Source: Lucifuga dentata (lineage: Eukaryota; Chordata; Actinopteri; Ophidiiformes; Bythitidae). Taken from it: a stretch of 64,000 nucleotides of DNA. The stretch covers positions 54,272-118,271 of the forward strand of contig VXCM01001345.1 of assembly GCA_014773175.1 (NCBI GenBank), in the 5' to 3' direction. The translations under genes and the position numbers were made by a program. Positions within the stretch are counted from its first letter, which is position 1, and each line of letters opens with the position of its first letter. This document shows positions 24,140 through 36,856 of the stretch, piece after piece. Under the pieces are notes generated by a model. It made no database searches. It was not told the origin of the DNA and was given only the letters and a program-made list of their open reading frames with translations.

Positions 24140-27100
24140 AGAAAGTGATAAGCACATAAACACATATAGCTCTACCACCAGCTCCCATTTGTGTAACTGC
24201 AGCCATCACATTTTAATGCCATTACCCCTGAAACAGCACCTTGCTATTAGAGAGGAAAATGGAAAGAAAGAGATAAAAATGCAGGGAAAGAGGGGATAAA
24301 GGGAAAGATTAAGGAAAGAGAAGGAGGGACAGAAAGGATTGAGAGGAGGGAAAGAGGAGTTAAAGGGTTGCAGAATGCTTTCAGCCTGCCATTCTCCTAA
24401 ATCCTGTGTCTTCAAAAACAGTTTAGTCAGTCCTGCCACTTCACACAGATATGTACCCATATTGTACACACACCCACACACACACAGAGGAATGCAAACT
24501 CATAGATGCACAAACACACAGATACATGCATTAATTTCCCTTAATAAGCCTCCTTTCATAGATAACCGCTTAGCTAAAATTTCTGATCCCAACAACAGCG
24601 CCGACCGACAGCCACATTTGCTGAACCCAAGTCAGCACATTCTGCTCTCTCTGTCCCTTTAGGTTCATTTTAAAGGGTTTCATTTCTAGAGTTGCAAGCG
24701 TCCTGTTTGAACATTCTGGTTTGTAGCCAATTGATCAGCCTGTTCTGTCACTAGAGATCAATTGCCATTCATCCTCTTCTATTGGAGATCTCGTTTCCTC
24801 TATTTGCCTGTAGCAGCGTTCCCAGCAACCATATTCCCACCTGACATCACCTTTCCCATAAGTCAGGCTGAAGGTCAACGCCTGTTATTAATTTGTATGA
24901 CCTTGTTGTCTGTAATGTCCTATTGAGCTGCTGTCCGGTGGCGCGCCTGTATTGTCTTTCATGCAGCCCTGAGAATAACTTCCTTCCTGTGCAGGAGATC
25001 AATAAGTAGCATGGGCCATAAGAAATATTATGCCATTTTGCTTGCAATAATGACTGGAATAGGAGAGTATATGCTAGCTAACCTGGAATCAATAGCCTTA
25101 ATGTTAATGTAAAGTCCTCCCTTCCTGTTTCAGTGATCATACTGTGGTTTGTTAATCAACATTTCTATACAACAAAAGTAGATTCCATCCAAGAAAGCTA
25201 TACTGAAGGCATTTTATTCTGCAAACCTGCAAAGCCAAACGTTAGCAAAGCCATGCATTGCTCCATGGCTTCTTGTCACGGCTTCGTGCCATGAAAGAAC
25301 GGCGAGTAACACATTTCAGTCTTTCTGTCATGGGAAACAAATAATCTTCTTCTTCTGCATGGCATATGTCCTTCCACTTCTAACTAATCCTTATTGTGCC
25401 TCTGAAGTGAAGGTCATTGTGAAAGCCGAGGGGTGATTAAGTTAATCCACTTGTTTTCTGAATCCGATTTACCTCATTTTCTAAACCAGGGAACAATGTT
25501 GTGGCACAAAGACATCAAGATGATAGTTCTGCAAGCAATAAGGAGGAGGGCCCCTAGACTGAGAAGGCTTCTATTATCTGTCTACATCATCTGCATCCCA
25601 AGCTTTTCATTCTATCAGTGGAGTTCTAATGACTGCATTCAAAGCTATCTACGCCAGATGGAGAGAGAGAGAGGAAAAAGAGTGTATCCAACTTAAAAGC
25701 AGCATGATCTCTCCTATTCGTGGGTCGATCTACTGTACGTTGCAGTAAGCAGCTAACAAAGCAAGGCAGTGTCCTGGTGAGCAGTAGCTGTGCTGCGGCT
25801 GGTCAGCATTAGTGAGTTACGCAGTGCAGTGGCATACAGTTGACTTCATTAGCAGATCCCTCCGTTATTTACGACTGCATTGGGCTCAGACAGATGCTCC
25901 ACAGCTATTATAATATATACTGTATCTGTAAGTAAAAATAGGCCTGTGTATTTGTGTGTGTGTTTGCAGTACTGTTTGTTTCCTTACAAATCCATAAATC
26001 ATGTTGAACATCTAATAAATCTCAAGTTAACTAGATTTTAATTCAGCAGATGCAAATTAAAGCATTAAAATGCATCTGTGTATCAGTGTGTGTATGTGTG
26101 TGGGTTTTTTTTTTTTTTTTTTTTNTTTTTTTTTTTTTTTTTTTAGAATTACAAGCGGGTGTGTGTCGATGTACCCATGCAAATGCGTGTGTTCATCTGT
26201 CATGCAAATGTGCATTTATGAATATTTGCCTATAGAATTATTATTGTGCGTGTCTGTCAGCACAGTAGCGTCACCATTAGCTTCTCCCTTTCAGATCTGA
26301 TCACAACTCTCTCCCTCGTCTGCTGTATCATTTCGTGACATGTGAGCTGCTATTAGTAGTAGAGGGAAAGAGACAGAATGAAGGTAAAACGTATAACGTG
26401 TGAGAGTCAGGCTGGGAACACGCTACACACCTATTTGTTCAATTATAGCAACAGTTTCATCTTGGCTTATGACCAAGCTGTTACAGGAGGCAGAATAGAT
26501 GAGCATTTATAAATTGAGTTAATGGTTTTACTTTCTGGCCTTGACAGGGTGAGCAAATTCTGCAGCCTCTTGACCTTCATAATGTTAAAAACACATTCTG
26601 TCATCAATGTAAAATGGCTGTGATACAGCCAACAAAGGCAAGATTTTATGAATTTATCTCATGTTGAATTTTCTTAAGGTCAGAATTATACTTGACACAT
26701 ATCCTCAAGAAATAATGCTGCACATTGAAAAGACGTAATACAGTATCTACAAAAATCATGGGGGTGGTAATGTCAACTTTTATGACAACAAGAAAAATGG
26801 CTGAAAGTTTTGAAATGAACCTGATCGAGCTTGGCAGGATTCTTCTGACGGCGTCTGACCTTTTCATCTTTGTAAGAAAAGTAAAACAACATAATTGCCA
26901 TTGCTACACTCTTCAGCAAAATCTGAAGTGGGTTTTAAGGTGCTATGGCACCGTTCATGGAAGATTTATGTTTTGTACTTCACATTGCCACCAGAATGAT
27001 ATAGCATTTAATCCTCAAAACTGATACGCAAGTACGCAAGCGATTATATGAGCAACTAAACTCAAAGAGCACGTGTATGTGTAATTACATGTGATTATCT
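24140..27100. other. Intron stretch, no gene recognised
   Basis: Mostly unique-looking sequence with a poly(T) run with N near 26125 and a purine-rich patch at 24245-24365. No exon, RNA or element was recognised. Segments such as 24850-25060 have balanced, low-repeat composition and could be conserved, but that cannot be judged without comparison. Confidence 0.5.
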
Positions 27101-27106
27101 TGGCCT

Positions 27107-27212
27107 TTGTACTGTGTAATAACTACTTTGTGTAATAACTACTCATCAGGTATTTCTCTCTGAAGTGTAGTGAAGTAGAATTAGAAAGTAGCACAAAGTA
27201 CAAAAAATAAGG
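27107..27212 (+). mobile_element. Fragment of the teleost 'AAGTACTTTACT' repeat
   Basis: It contains TATTTCTCTCTGAAGTGTAG then TGAAGTAGAATTAGAAAGTA and GCACAAAGTACAA. These are the right-centre blocks of the family; the ends are missing. Confidence 0.6.
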
Positions 27213-28524
27213 ACAAGACATACATTATTGTTGAATAAATTCATTTACAGTAGATAATTTTGGTCCGGTTTTGTGGTAAAATAAAATAAAATCTCACATT
27301 TTATGAGATTGAGGGCTTGTGTGGCATTAAAACCTGGGTGGTGTGTGATCCTAGTCTTTACCGTGTCTTTGAATTTGTTGAACTAAAAACATCAGTGAAA
27401 ATATGTGATTTTCAGCCTTTTTCAGTCATGTTATCGGCTTGAGAAAAGAGGAGAGAGAGAGAGAGAGAGGGAGAGGAAGAATGAAGAGGCAGAGATGGAG
27501 ACAGAGAAAGGAGAAACAGACTGAAGAAGGAAGAGATTGGATTGAAGAAAGGGGAATACGTAGATGAGGGGTAGACAAATAAACAGCGAGTATGAATGAA
27601 ACAGTGCAGATGTTTAGGGGCGTTTAGCAGGTCCTGTTGTGAAGTACTCAGTCAGTCATAATAAACAGGCCTAATGCAGAATTAAAAACACCTGGAGCCC
27701 CTCCATCAGTTATTAAGTCAAGCTCATAATCATCAGGGGGCAACTGCACTGCAGACCTAATAGCTCTGCTCGTGTGTGTGCATGTGTGCCTATGCATGAG
27801 TGTTTATGATTCCTCTCTCTGTCACTCCCACAGCTTTGCAAATTAAGGTGTGACCGAGCCAGAATGAGATCTCTCCAGCATCAATTACTTTCCTAAGCCA
27901 AACATCATAATAGGCATTTCAAGCACACACTGTTATTTTTCGATGACGGTGCGTTGCATTTTATGACGCTTGTCGTTTTTACCAGCTCTGCATCTTCAGG
28001 ATGTTCATTAGGTTCCAGCCTGTTCTCTTTAAAGAACCTTCACTTTCCCTTAAAAATCACTGGCTTGATCCTCCAAAGACTTCTCATAAAGTTCCTATCC
28101 CTTTACATAAATGTTTCAACCGTCATGTAACAGTAATGGTTGGCATAGAAAGCTTGATTGCATTTAAGTGAGGAAATAAAATGTACAAATGAGACATAGC
28201 ATATGCTGCAATATAAAGTCCTGCATACACTTTTTTTTTTCTTTTTTTTTAAACTTTTGATCTGCAGATATTTAGGGTGTGGAAGAAGTACTAAAATTCA
28301 GAATTAATTAGAAACAGTCTACACCCCTGGCAATTATTGGAAATATTATTATCCTATTCCAAAGCTATAGAAAAATTAATGATAATTCTTATGTTTGAAA
28401 ATGGAGCTATGCAAATGTATCAGTTTAAAAGTAATATCTGAACTACTAGAGATGTTGGAGAGCTCCATATGATGCTGGTGGAACAACTGGGTAGAACCTA
28501 GGAGAGTTGTCCCTGTTTATTTAA

Positions 28525-29108
28525 AGGACCTTTAAAGATTTTTATATCTTTAAGTACAATACATACCATCCATATACATGTTACATTACTGACAGCTATT
28601 TTTCAAATCATTAAACCATATTTTGGTTTTCCTGTTATTTTACCAAATCCCCTAATCTTTCCAAATTAAAGGTTCTGATGAAACAAAACACCCACCTTAA
28701 AATCCAATGAAAATTTTGCCTTCTAACACTTATGCACGATTGTAGAAGGCACGATCACTTAAACTTCTTGGTAAAAGACGGCTTCTCCTGGGTCTGTATT
28801 CCCTGGGTGAGAGATACATTTTCTTCCATGCATCTCCGTGTTAAATAAATAAATAAAAGTTATAAATTAAGTTACTTTGACAAAATCTTTTATTGATGTC
28901 ATGTTCGCTGTGATGGATTAATTGTCTCAAGCAAGTTTCAAGTCTCTACTAGTTGATTTCTCATAGTCTACTGGAATGAACTGAACCCAATGGCAGTCTG
29001 TAAGGTAGGAAAACCAATTCTAATATTTACTTCTCCAGTAGTGTGTTTTGGAAAAGGTGCAGGTTGAAAACATTGAGTTCTATTGAGCAAAATTACCTGT
29101 ATGGTCCT
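28525..29108 (+). mobile_element. TTAA-type inverted-repeat element, copy C (full length)
   Basis: It is flanked by TTAA at 28521-28524 and 29109-29112. The left terminus is AGGACC and the right terminus is GGTCCT. Internal blocks shared with copy D are CATGTTACATTACTGACA, GAGATACATTTTCTTC, TTCGCTGTGATGGATTA, GAATGAACTGAACCCAATGG and GCAGTCTGTAAGGTAGGAAA. At 584 bp it is longer than copy D because of extra sequence in the left third. No ORF. TTAA target duplication suggests a piggyBac- or Kolobok-type origin. Confidence 0.8.
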
Positions 29109-29114
29109 TTAACT

Positions 29115-31890
29115 CTCAGAAGGAATTAAATAAATACAGGGCTGGATTGAGTAATTCCTTTCTCCTTCTGTTTATTTGGATTGTGAGGATTGTGCAGCAG
29201 GTTGTGTGATTCTATCGTTGAACTGTATTTGACTTGGACTCGCAAAGATGGCTATAGTCTAAATCTGTCATCTGAAAGATGATTTTTTACCTTCCCTGTT
29301 GTTCTCCAGCTCACACTGTGGACCATTTTGGAGCTTATGTGGTTTCTATTTGTCTGTATAGCAGGTCCTCAGAGGTAAATCAAACTACAATCAGCTTTTT
29401 TTGTGTATTGTGCAGAACTTTATTTGTAATTCTTTCATACTTCTCAACTGCAGAATGTTCTCTGTGTTCGCAGCAACAGCCAGCCAGTCAACTAAATCAA
29501 CCCTCTGAACTTTGGCTGACTAAGTCTCATTTAGACAAGAGAGCAGAGAAAATAATCAATCCTAAAATGTATGAGTTGCACCAATCTAAATATTTTATCT
29601 TAGAGATACACCCCCCCCCACGTCTCTGAACTACAGCCTTCAGTCTCTGGAAAAATCCCCAAGACTGCATCCAAAATGATCAAGACCAGCATTGGTTATG
29701 ATAAAACATTTTATTAGGGAAAAATCAAGTACACACTAAGTGCATCTTAATTAGAACCCATTTACATGCTTTATTGTTTTCTGAAAGACTGTTTGTAAAA
29801 TTGAATAGATTTTGATGGTGGCCAGTGTGGGAGCCGATCCTTATCACTTTAGTTCTCATGGCTCTTGGTGGCAATTTCTAAGCACAGGAAGGCTACAACA
29901 CATAACACTAGGCTCTCTTTAAGGCACTAAGTCCTAAACACTAATGAGAGAAGACCTTAATGGTTTGAATTGTTAAACCTTGTCTCCCCTCATGTCCTTA
30001 TGAGTTATTAGAGATTATGTTAATTAGATTGCTTAACAGCTTCACTGACCTCCTTTGGTCTGTCTAATATGTATTTCGTTGAATCCTACTGCCTACAGGT
30101 ACTTTAATCATGGATGATGACGAGTTTGGGTTGTTAAAATACTTAATTATCTGTATAGTATGAGACCCTGATTTTTTTTTTTTTTTTTCCANTTTTTTTT
30201 TTTTTTTGGTTAGCATTCCTCTCGTTTTTGGTGAGATTATGATAGGTGTTGTTAACCCTCCTGCTTAAGATGAATCTGTCCATGGCTCTTGCAGTTCAGT
30301 TAGATTAGTGTCTATTCTACCTGTCCGTACAAATGATCTCCTGCTCACCCTGGGAGCTGAAGCGCAATGATCCATTTGAGCAAGAGAGACACCTCCCCCA
30401 TTATTCTGAAACTCACACTGCTATGTTGGTCACAAACAGGACAGAATGGGGCTCGTTTGTACATAAAAAGGGCTTTAAGAGCTTTAATCCACTCTAAATC
30501 TGGTAAATTTGGACAGTTATTGCATCTGCATCCTAATCAGGAAAGACAATATTATTTGTTTTAGCACTATTTACAAAAGCCGTTGCATCACCAGCTTCTC
30601 TTAGAAAATTAGCAAAGCATACTGATAATGATTTAGTGCCTAAAAAGGGGGGTTTAGTCACAAAGACAGCTATTGAAGAGGAGCTATTGAAGAGGGTAAC
30701 AGTGTGGTTTATGCTGTTTCATCCCTGGCCTATCTCTGAGGAAAAAAGAGGTAAGAGAGATTGATGTCTGCTCAGCTCAAAATGTGTGCACGCTGTCACC
30801 TATTCAAAACACAGGGAGAGATCAGACAAACCACAAACTGAGAAAATCTGGTCAACCAAACAATTTCTCTTACTATATGTCCTCCATTCTTCCTTCTCTC
30901 CCACTTCCTCTCCCCCTCCCTCTCTTGCTCACTCTCTGTTTACTTTGCCAACATATCAGCATTTGCCAAATGCAAATTCTTTAATCAAACAGTTGTGAAA
31001 ACAATGCCACTAGTGATATAGCAGGGACAAGAAAACACGCAATGCCCTGGAGGGGAACCAGATGAAGCTTTGCACAGTTGACGCAGTTAGTTTCCATTTA
31101 GCTGTGTGGAAGGTACTGATTCTGACACCTCGGCTTCACTTCATCTACATAGCTGCTAATTTGCTAATCACAATAAAGCTGCTAACAATCCAGCAAACAC
31201 GGAAGGAAATAAGAATCTCTTGATGATAGCACCAAGTGTGGGATCCTCTGATGTGCAATCAACATGTTTTTTAACGAGTGTTCTTCCCCATCAGTGTTCA
31301 TCAACTCATCTAGTATTGTCTTAATATCTGATTTGCTCATCCTTTAAACTGCTTTATATGTTGTTGTTGTTGTTGTTTTTTTTTTAAAGAAACAAGGTTT
31401 AAGACTTCACTCAGCTAGTATGTTAACATGTTAACATGGAAAAAAAAGAAGTCTGCATGAAACTTCAGAAAAGTCCTGATTGGATTAAGGGCTGAAAGGC
31501 TGGGGGGTTGATGAATCTTATTTCTCAGTCACTGATGGCCTGTATTGGTTGGGTGCCAGATGTTTGTGGACTTTGAAAGGATATGGCTAGCCCTCTCAGC
31601 ATGCTGGAAGACGTGATAAAGCTGCTCTGTCTTTGGCACAGTATACGTTTGTGCACCCTCATCTTCATACTAATCTTCTCCCAGTCAATCAGCTGCAATA
31701 CCGAAGATATCCAATTTCTAAACAATTTTGTTTCTCTATTGCAATTTCTTTCTTTTGTTCTTTTTGTTTACACTCCTTTTCATACTCCCTATTGCACTGC
31801 TGTGTTTCAATTATATGATTTAGGAGAGAAAATCTCTAAAAACAATCAAAGCTGCAAGCAAGGTTCTATTTGTTCCCCTCATATCCTTAT
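29115..31890. other. Intron stretch, no gene recognised
   Basis: It contains a poly(T) run interrupted by N at 30192 and a short GTT repeat near 31365. No coding exon, RNA gene or known element was recognised. Confidence 0.55.
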
Positions 31891-31895
31891 AAAGT

Positions 31896-32030
31896 AAGCA
31901 GCCTTATCTGAATTCAGTCAACGCAAACGGAGAGCAGGTAATCATGACAATTAGCAATCATGNAAGCAGCCTTATCTGAATTCAGTCAACGCAAACGGAG
32001 AGCAGGTAATCATGACAATTAGCAATCATG
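31896..32030. repeat. 67-bp exact duplication around a single N (assembly join)
   Basis: Copies 31896-31962 and 31964-32030 (AAGCAGCCTTATCTG to AGCAATCATG) flank N at 31963. Confidence 0.9.
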
Positions 32031-32510
32031 ATTGAAGCATCCGGAGGATCTTTGCAATCATCCCAGCAGAGGTTCTAGGTAATCATGTTTGTCTCTCCAT
32101 CTTATAGTGCAGAATCAACTATATATTATAAGCAGTCTGAGGGTTAACGGATAAGAGTTTGACCGCAATTGATCCAGTGAAGAAGACAGATTGAAAGAGG
32201 GCCTGTGTCCACTGCCCATTCATCACACAAACATGTCTGGTCCCAAGGTTATTCCTCTAGCTGGCCTATGGTTACTTCATCCTGGTTTTATGGTACAGCA
32301 TTTTGCTAACATGTCACTATCATATCCACAGGGTCAACTAGAGGGCTTGATCACTGACCTTCCAGATCCATACAGCCATGTTTACACTACCCCCCATCCC
32401 CCCTCTGCCTTGATGAAGGATGGCCTTTTGCATCGCAGGGAGCACCCATGCGTCCCTGAAGCTGATTAAAACACAGCTTGATGGGCTTTATTTACTTTAT
32501 TTATTTATTT

Positions 32511-32536
32511 ACGTATTGCACGTGTGTGCAATACGT
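32511..32536. repeat. Perfect hairpin, 11-bp arms, 4-nt loop
   Basis: Arms ACGTATTGCAC (32511-32521) and GTGCAATACGT (32526-32536) surround the loop GTGT. Confidence 0.85.
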
Positions 32537-33019
32537 GTTGTGGTTTTGTGTGGATGTGTCTCAAGGACGCTAGCCCGAGCAGGCTCCTGGCCTAATAACC
32601 CCCATCCCCCAGCTGAGCAATGGATCAAGGGAGGGAATGGGAAAGGGGAAGGCCGAGATGTCTGTCATTTCTTTCTGCTGTATGTGTCACCTCTTTAGCC
32701 TTGGTGAATAGCCAGTTGAAGGTTGAAGGCTGCTGACATATGCTCAGACCATGATATGACAGAATGTGTTGTATACTTTGTGCTCGTGTGCCTGTGTGCT
32801 TCCGAGTACACACTGTGTAGCCTTGTCATATTGTTGTGTGTGTGTGTTTGCATGCGTGAGTGTAAATGTGCGCACCTTGGACGACATTGCAGCTGATAGC
32901 TTGTCACTGATAGTGGCTCCACTATGAAATGAAGGTCACAGCGCTCTCTGGGTTTCATCTGGCCCTCTCATAGGAGCACTGCTGTAACTGTCAGCTAATG
33001 AGGCAGTAGGAGGGAGCAA

Positions 33020-33021
<2 letters not shown>

Positions 33022-33067
<46 letters not shown>
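33022..33067. repeat. (GA)n microsatellite
   Basis: About 22 GA units, followed by a purine-rich region to about 33260. Confidence 0.9.
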
Positions 33068-33071
<4 letters not shown>

Positions 33072-33589
33072 GTTTTAATGAGAGAGTAGAGAGGAGACAA
33101 AAGGAGAAGACTAGAGAGGATAAAGAATAGAAATACAGAATTGAGAGAAGAAAGAAAAAAGTACAGAGGTAGATGAAACAGAAGGCGGGAGAGATAAGAC
33201 ATGACAAAACAGGAAAAACAAGAAAGCATGATATGAACGGCAACAACAGAAAAACAGGGACGTCAGAGAGAAAGTTGCGCTCATGGGAAAACTGCAGGCA
33301 GCAGGGACACAGTGGAAAAAAAAAAGAATGAAAGGCTTAAAGGAAACTCTGCTTCAACACCATCTTCAAGCAAGCCATAAATTGTGGTTGCACAAAACAG
33401 CACAGAGCTGTTACAGAAACAGTGTGGGCGTGTTCTCCTGCTCTCTGCCATGACCACTGATTGCACCACACCCACTCAACTATGAGCATCCTACCCTGTC
33501 TCCCTAACAAACCCTGTCTCACATTTTCTCTCTCTCTCTAACTCACTATCTTTTTCTTTTAATCTCTCTCTGTGACTTTTTCCTCCTGT

Positions 33590-33592
<3 letters not shown>

Positions 33593-33626
<34 letters not shown>
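33593..33626. repeat. (GA)n microsatellite
   Basis: About 17 GA units; the ORFs crossing it are repeat artefacts. Confidence 0.9.
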
Positions 33627-33628
<2 letters not shown>

Positions 33629-34539
33629 CCCAGACAGTGCCTTGAGGCCACCATACTCAGGAATGATGGATTGGGTCGAGGGTGCATGGTAGAGGAGGGG
33701 GTTGCGGAGCACTGCAGTGTAGCATGACTGATGGGAACATGCATTATTTTCCTGGAGGGCTCGGCCGGCGAGGGCCAGAATGTAGTATATCGCTGTGCAC
33801 GCTAAAAGAGCCTGCAATACAGAGAAAGGGGCCCTTCTATAATGGTCATTGTGTAACCCTAAATCACGACCTGCTATTTCTATCGGTGTGTATTCGTTCA
33901 CAGCAGCGACAGAGGAGAATATTGGCAGATGTTCAAATGAGACCACTCTACCCCGTTGCCTTCTTGATAGCTTTCACAAAATCCGTGATCTCCTCCACAG
34001 AATATTTGTAAAAGAAGTCCGCTGGAGAGAAATGAGGCTATTTGGCTGAGACACTGTCTAGTGACTCATCGTCACCCTGGGACATCATCACCCACCCACT
34101 CCCCTCGCTGTCATACATCATACATATGGATGGCTTCAGTCACCACCAACCCTGGACACTCCCTGTTTTGTTTTTCCTTCTCCAGGGTGAACACATGCAG
34201 TGGCGTCATTTACAAAGGGCCATAAACATCCAGCCAGCTGCTCGGCAATGCTTTCAAGTCAAGTCATAATGTTTTAACTTCAAATCAATATTCTGGACTG
34301 TGGATTCTTGTGACTTGGTAAAAATGTCTGTAAATACCCGCTCCGTTGCAAAGTGCGTGTCATGCTGTGTATATGTACTGTAGCCTCCTACCGGCTTATT
34401 CATTTATAATGAGGCGGTTATGACTCCCATGAGTCACACTGGAACCTAGAATCTTACTGTTCAGTCAACCAGAACCTCCTGTTGGAGCATGAAGGCTGCA
34501 GGGATGTACAATTATATGGTATTTGTAACATTTCTGCTT

Positions 34540-34564
34540 TGATGGAAGCTTTGAGCTTCCATCA
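34540..34564. repeat. Perfect hairpin, 11-bp arms, 3-nt loop
   Basis: Arms TGATGGAAGCT and AGCTTCCATCA surround TTG. Confidence 0.85.
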
Positions 34565-34887
34565 TTCCAGCTTCGAGTGCTGAAAATTATTGTTCTATTT
34601 ATTGGTTTTTGTGTGTCGCTGTAAACTTATTACCAGAAATGTATGTCTAGTATACAGTATATTTCTTGATTCTTGAGAATCTGATACAAATTATTTGCAG
34701 GACCTGTACCCTATATGGTACTATATACAGTATATATGCTTATATATTCAAAGGAGTACTCAGATAATGTTATCTATTGTAACAAGTTATTGTTTGTCGA
34801 TGATAGAGGCCTCCAAGTTTTTTTGTTCTTTTTTCTGTTTTTTTCAAGTTCTTTTTTCTGAAATTAGTTAAAAATAATCTGCTAGTA

Positions 34888-35451
34888 CAGGCAGTCCCCG
34901 GGTTACGAACAAATTCCATTCCCACAGCTGTTCGTAAGTCAGATTTGTACACAAGACAGAACAGTTACGTAAGGTGCGTATCTAGCATATATATTTTACT
35001 TTTCTATACATAAGAAACATTAAAGAAACACTTCCAGATATCCTAAAACATCATAAACATAATAATACAGTATAGNAAGAAACATTAAAGAAACACTTCC
35101 AGATATCCTAAAACATCATAAACATAATAATACAGTATAGTACAGTAATAATAATAATAATACAGTACGTAATAATAATAATAAAACTATACTAACTACA
35201 GTATATGTTTATATTTATAATTGAGAGACAGAGAGAGAGAGAGAGAGTGGGTATAAACAAAACATGTAGGTTAACACTCTTGCTCTTATTAATGTCTTGC
35301 ACATCGGAAGAGGCATCGTAAAGTAGTGCGCCATTCATTATTATGAATCACTGTATATAACTCAAATTTTTAATTTAATAGGCTTTATGGCGGTCGGTTC
35401 GTAAAAATGGGTTTTTCGTAAGTTGGACGTTCGTAAGTTGGGGACTGCCTG
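34888..35451. mobile_element. pogo/Tigger-like (Tc1/mariner) non-autonomous element with TA duplications
   Basis: The left end CAGGCAGTCCCCGGGTTACG and the inverted right end CAGGCAGTCCCCAACTTACG share a perfect 12-bp terminus and a TTACGAAC sub-terminal block. The element is flanked by TA at 34886-34887 and 35452-35453. Extra TTCGTAAG words near both ends are typical of this group. It spans 564 bp, of which about 65 are an assembly duplication (35012-35140), so the true length is about 499 bp. No transposase ORF. The TA site and CAG terminus are diagnostic of Tc1/mariner, and the GTTACGAAC-type end resembles Tigger-class elements. Confidence 0.85.
35012..35140. repeat. 64-bp exact duplication around a single N (assembly join)
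   Basis: Copies 35012-35075 and 35077-35140 (AAGAAACATTAAAG to TACAGTATAG) flank N at 35076, inside the Tigger-like element. Confidence 0.9.
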
Positions 35452-35894
35452 TACAGTGAGCTTATTTAAAAATGTTCTAGAAATGTCACTGTCCTTCCTG
35501 CAGATTGAAAAACGATGCATATGCATGAAAATGTCAATTGTAGGAAATTCTTGAAAAACTAAACTTTGTACTGTAAAGGGTGAAATAATAATCAGTAACA
35601 ATAAATAATCAGTGGTAACCCACTTTGTGTTACATGCCAATATGAGCAGACAGTACCCATCTGTAAAACGATCACCTCTGTCTTTGTAATGTGCTTTTAA
35701 AGGAATGCTTTGCGTTGAGCTGTTGAAAGCCAGCAGGTTTAAAGTTTCACATATTCCACACAGTGCTGTCACACAGCAGACCATCTTGATTCCGCTTGGA
35801 TCTTGTGGGAGTCTCTCAGGTGTTTTGCAGTAAGGGAACAGAGGCTTTATAAGGGGAAGAGGCTGGTGCCAAGTGACTAAAACTTAAACACTCA

Positions 35895-36149
35895 CTTCAT
35901 CCCCTCTGTCTCCTGCCCTGTGTTCCTCTATTCTTTCATCTTTCCATTCCTCCCTCCTGTCACATTCTTGCTCTCCCTCGCTTCTTTGCTTTAACATTTT
36001 CCATGTCCCTTTCACTCTCTCCTGTTCCCTTGCTGTCTCTCTCTTTCCTCCCTCTCTGGTTTCCTACTCCTGCTTTTATCCTTGTTTCTCCAACTTTCTC
36101 TCTCTCTCTCTGTCCTTCTCTCCCTCTTTCTCTCCTCTCCTCCCCTGCC
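35895..36149. repeat. Long pyrimidine-rich tract
   Basis: About 255 bases strongly biased to C and T on the plus strand, with CTCTCTCT and CCTCTCC blocks, ending CTCCTCCCCTGCC and followed by TGAACTAG. It could act as a strong polypyrimidine tract or non-B DNA. No open exon with a good donor was evident directly behind it. Confidence 0.65.
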
Positions 36150-36271
36150 GTGAACTAGCGGAGCTACAGAGAATACAGAGCCTCAGGACAGGATGTCACA
36201 AAGTCAGCTCCCATGAAAGGCAATGGGTCGCTACCATGCCTGTATAAGGCCAGATGACTGGCTGGCCATTC

Positions 36272-36358
36272 GTGTGTGTGTGTGTGTGTGTGTCTATATC
36301 TATATATCTATAATCTATATATACATATATATATCCATCTATAGATAGATAGATATAC

Positions 36359-36405
<47 letters not shown>

Positions 36406-36422
36406 TGCATNGATAGATATAC

Positions 36423-36469
<47 letters not shown>

Positions 36470-36474
36470 TGCAT
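36272..36474. repeat. Compound (TG)n/(TATC)n repeat with a 63-bp duplication around a single N
   Basis: TG at 36272-36293, TATC/ATAG-rich sequence, then TG at 36367-36404 and again 36431-36468. Copies 36348-36410 and 36412-36474 are identical around N at 36411, so the second TG block is probably artificial. Confidence 0.85.
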
Positions 36475-36856
36475 ACGTGTTTATCTATGGGCGGTTTAGT
36501 AAATTGACTTAACTACCATGCGAGTGTGCACACACAAAAGTTTTGGAGTTTCACAGTGCATGTGTGTGTGCACAGATTTGAGCATGTGTCCGTTTGTGTT
36601 TGTGTGTGTGTTTTTGTGAGACTGCAGCCCAGCAGCAGGCTGACGTGTGCCGTCCACAGCCACAGGGACCAGAGGGGTCTGCTCTCTCTCAGCTAATCCA
36701 AACAAAGCTCAGGCTGAGCCAGAATGAGGAATGTCTGCACTGTTGGTCATAACAACACAAGGGGTCAACCAGGAGGACTGGGCATGTGTCTACGTGTGTG
36801 TGTATGTCTGAGAGAGTGAGAAACACAGAACAGCTTTGTGTTTTGTACATGTGTGC

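Noticed and set aside
33491..33946. 151-codon minus-strand ORF
   Set aside because: It is driven by a GA microsatellite; no domain, no plausible splice context and no recognisable family.
34160..34210. Acceptor-like TTCCTTCTCCAG near 34185 as a hidden exon
   Set aside because: The GGTGAAC following immediately leaves no exon, and no matching downstream exon in the clmp phase was evident.
35362..35784. 140-codon minus-strand ORF
   Set aside because: It overlaps the end of the Tigger-like element and unique intron sequence and has no transposase motif.
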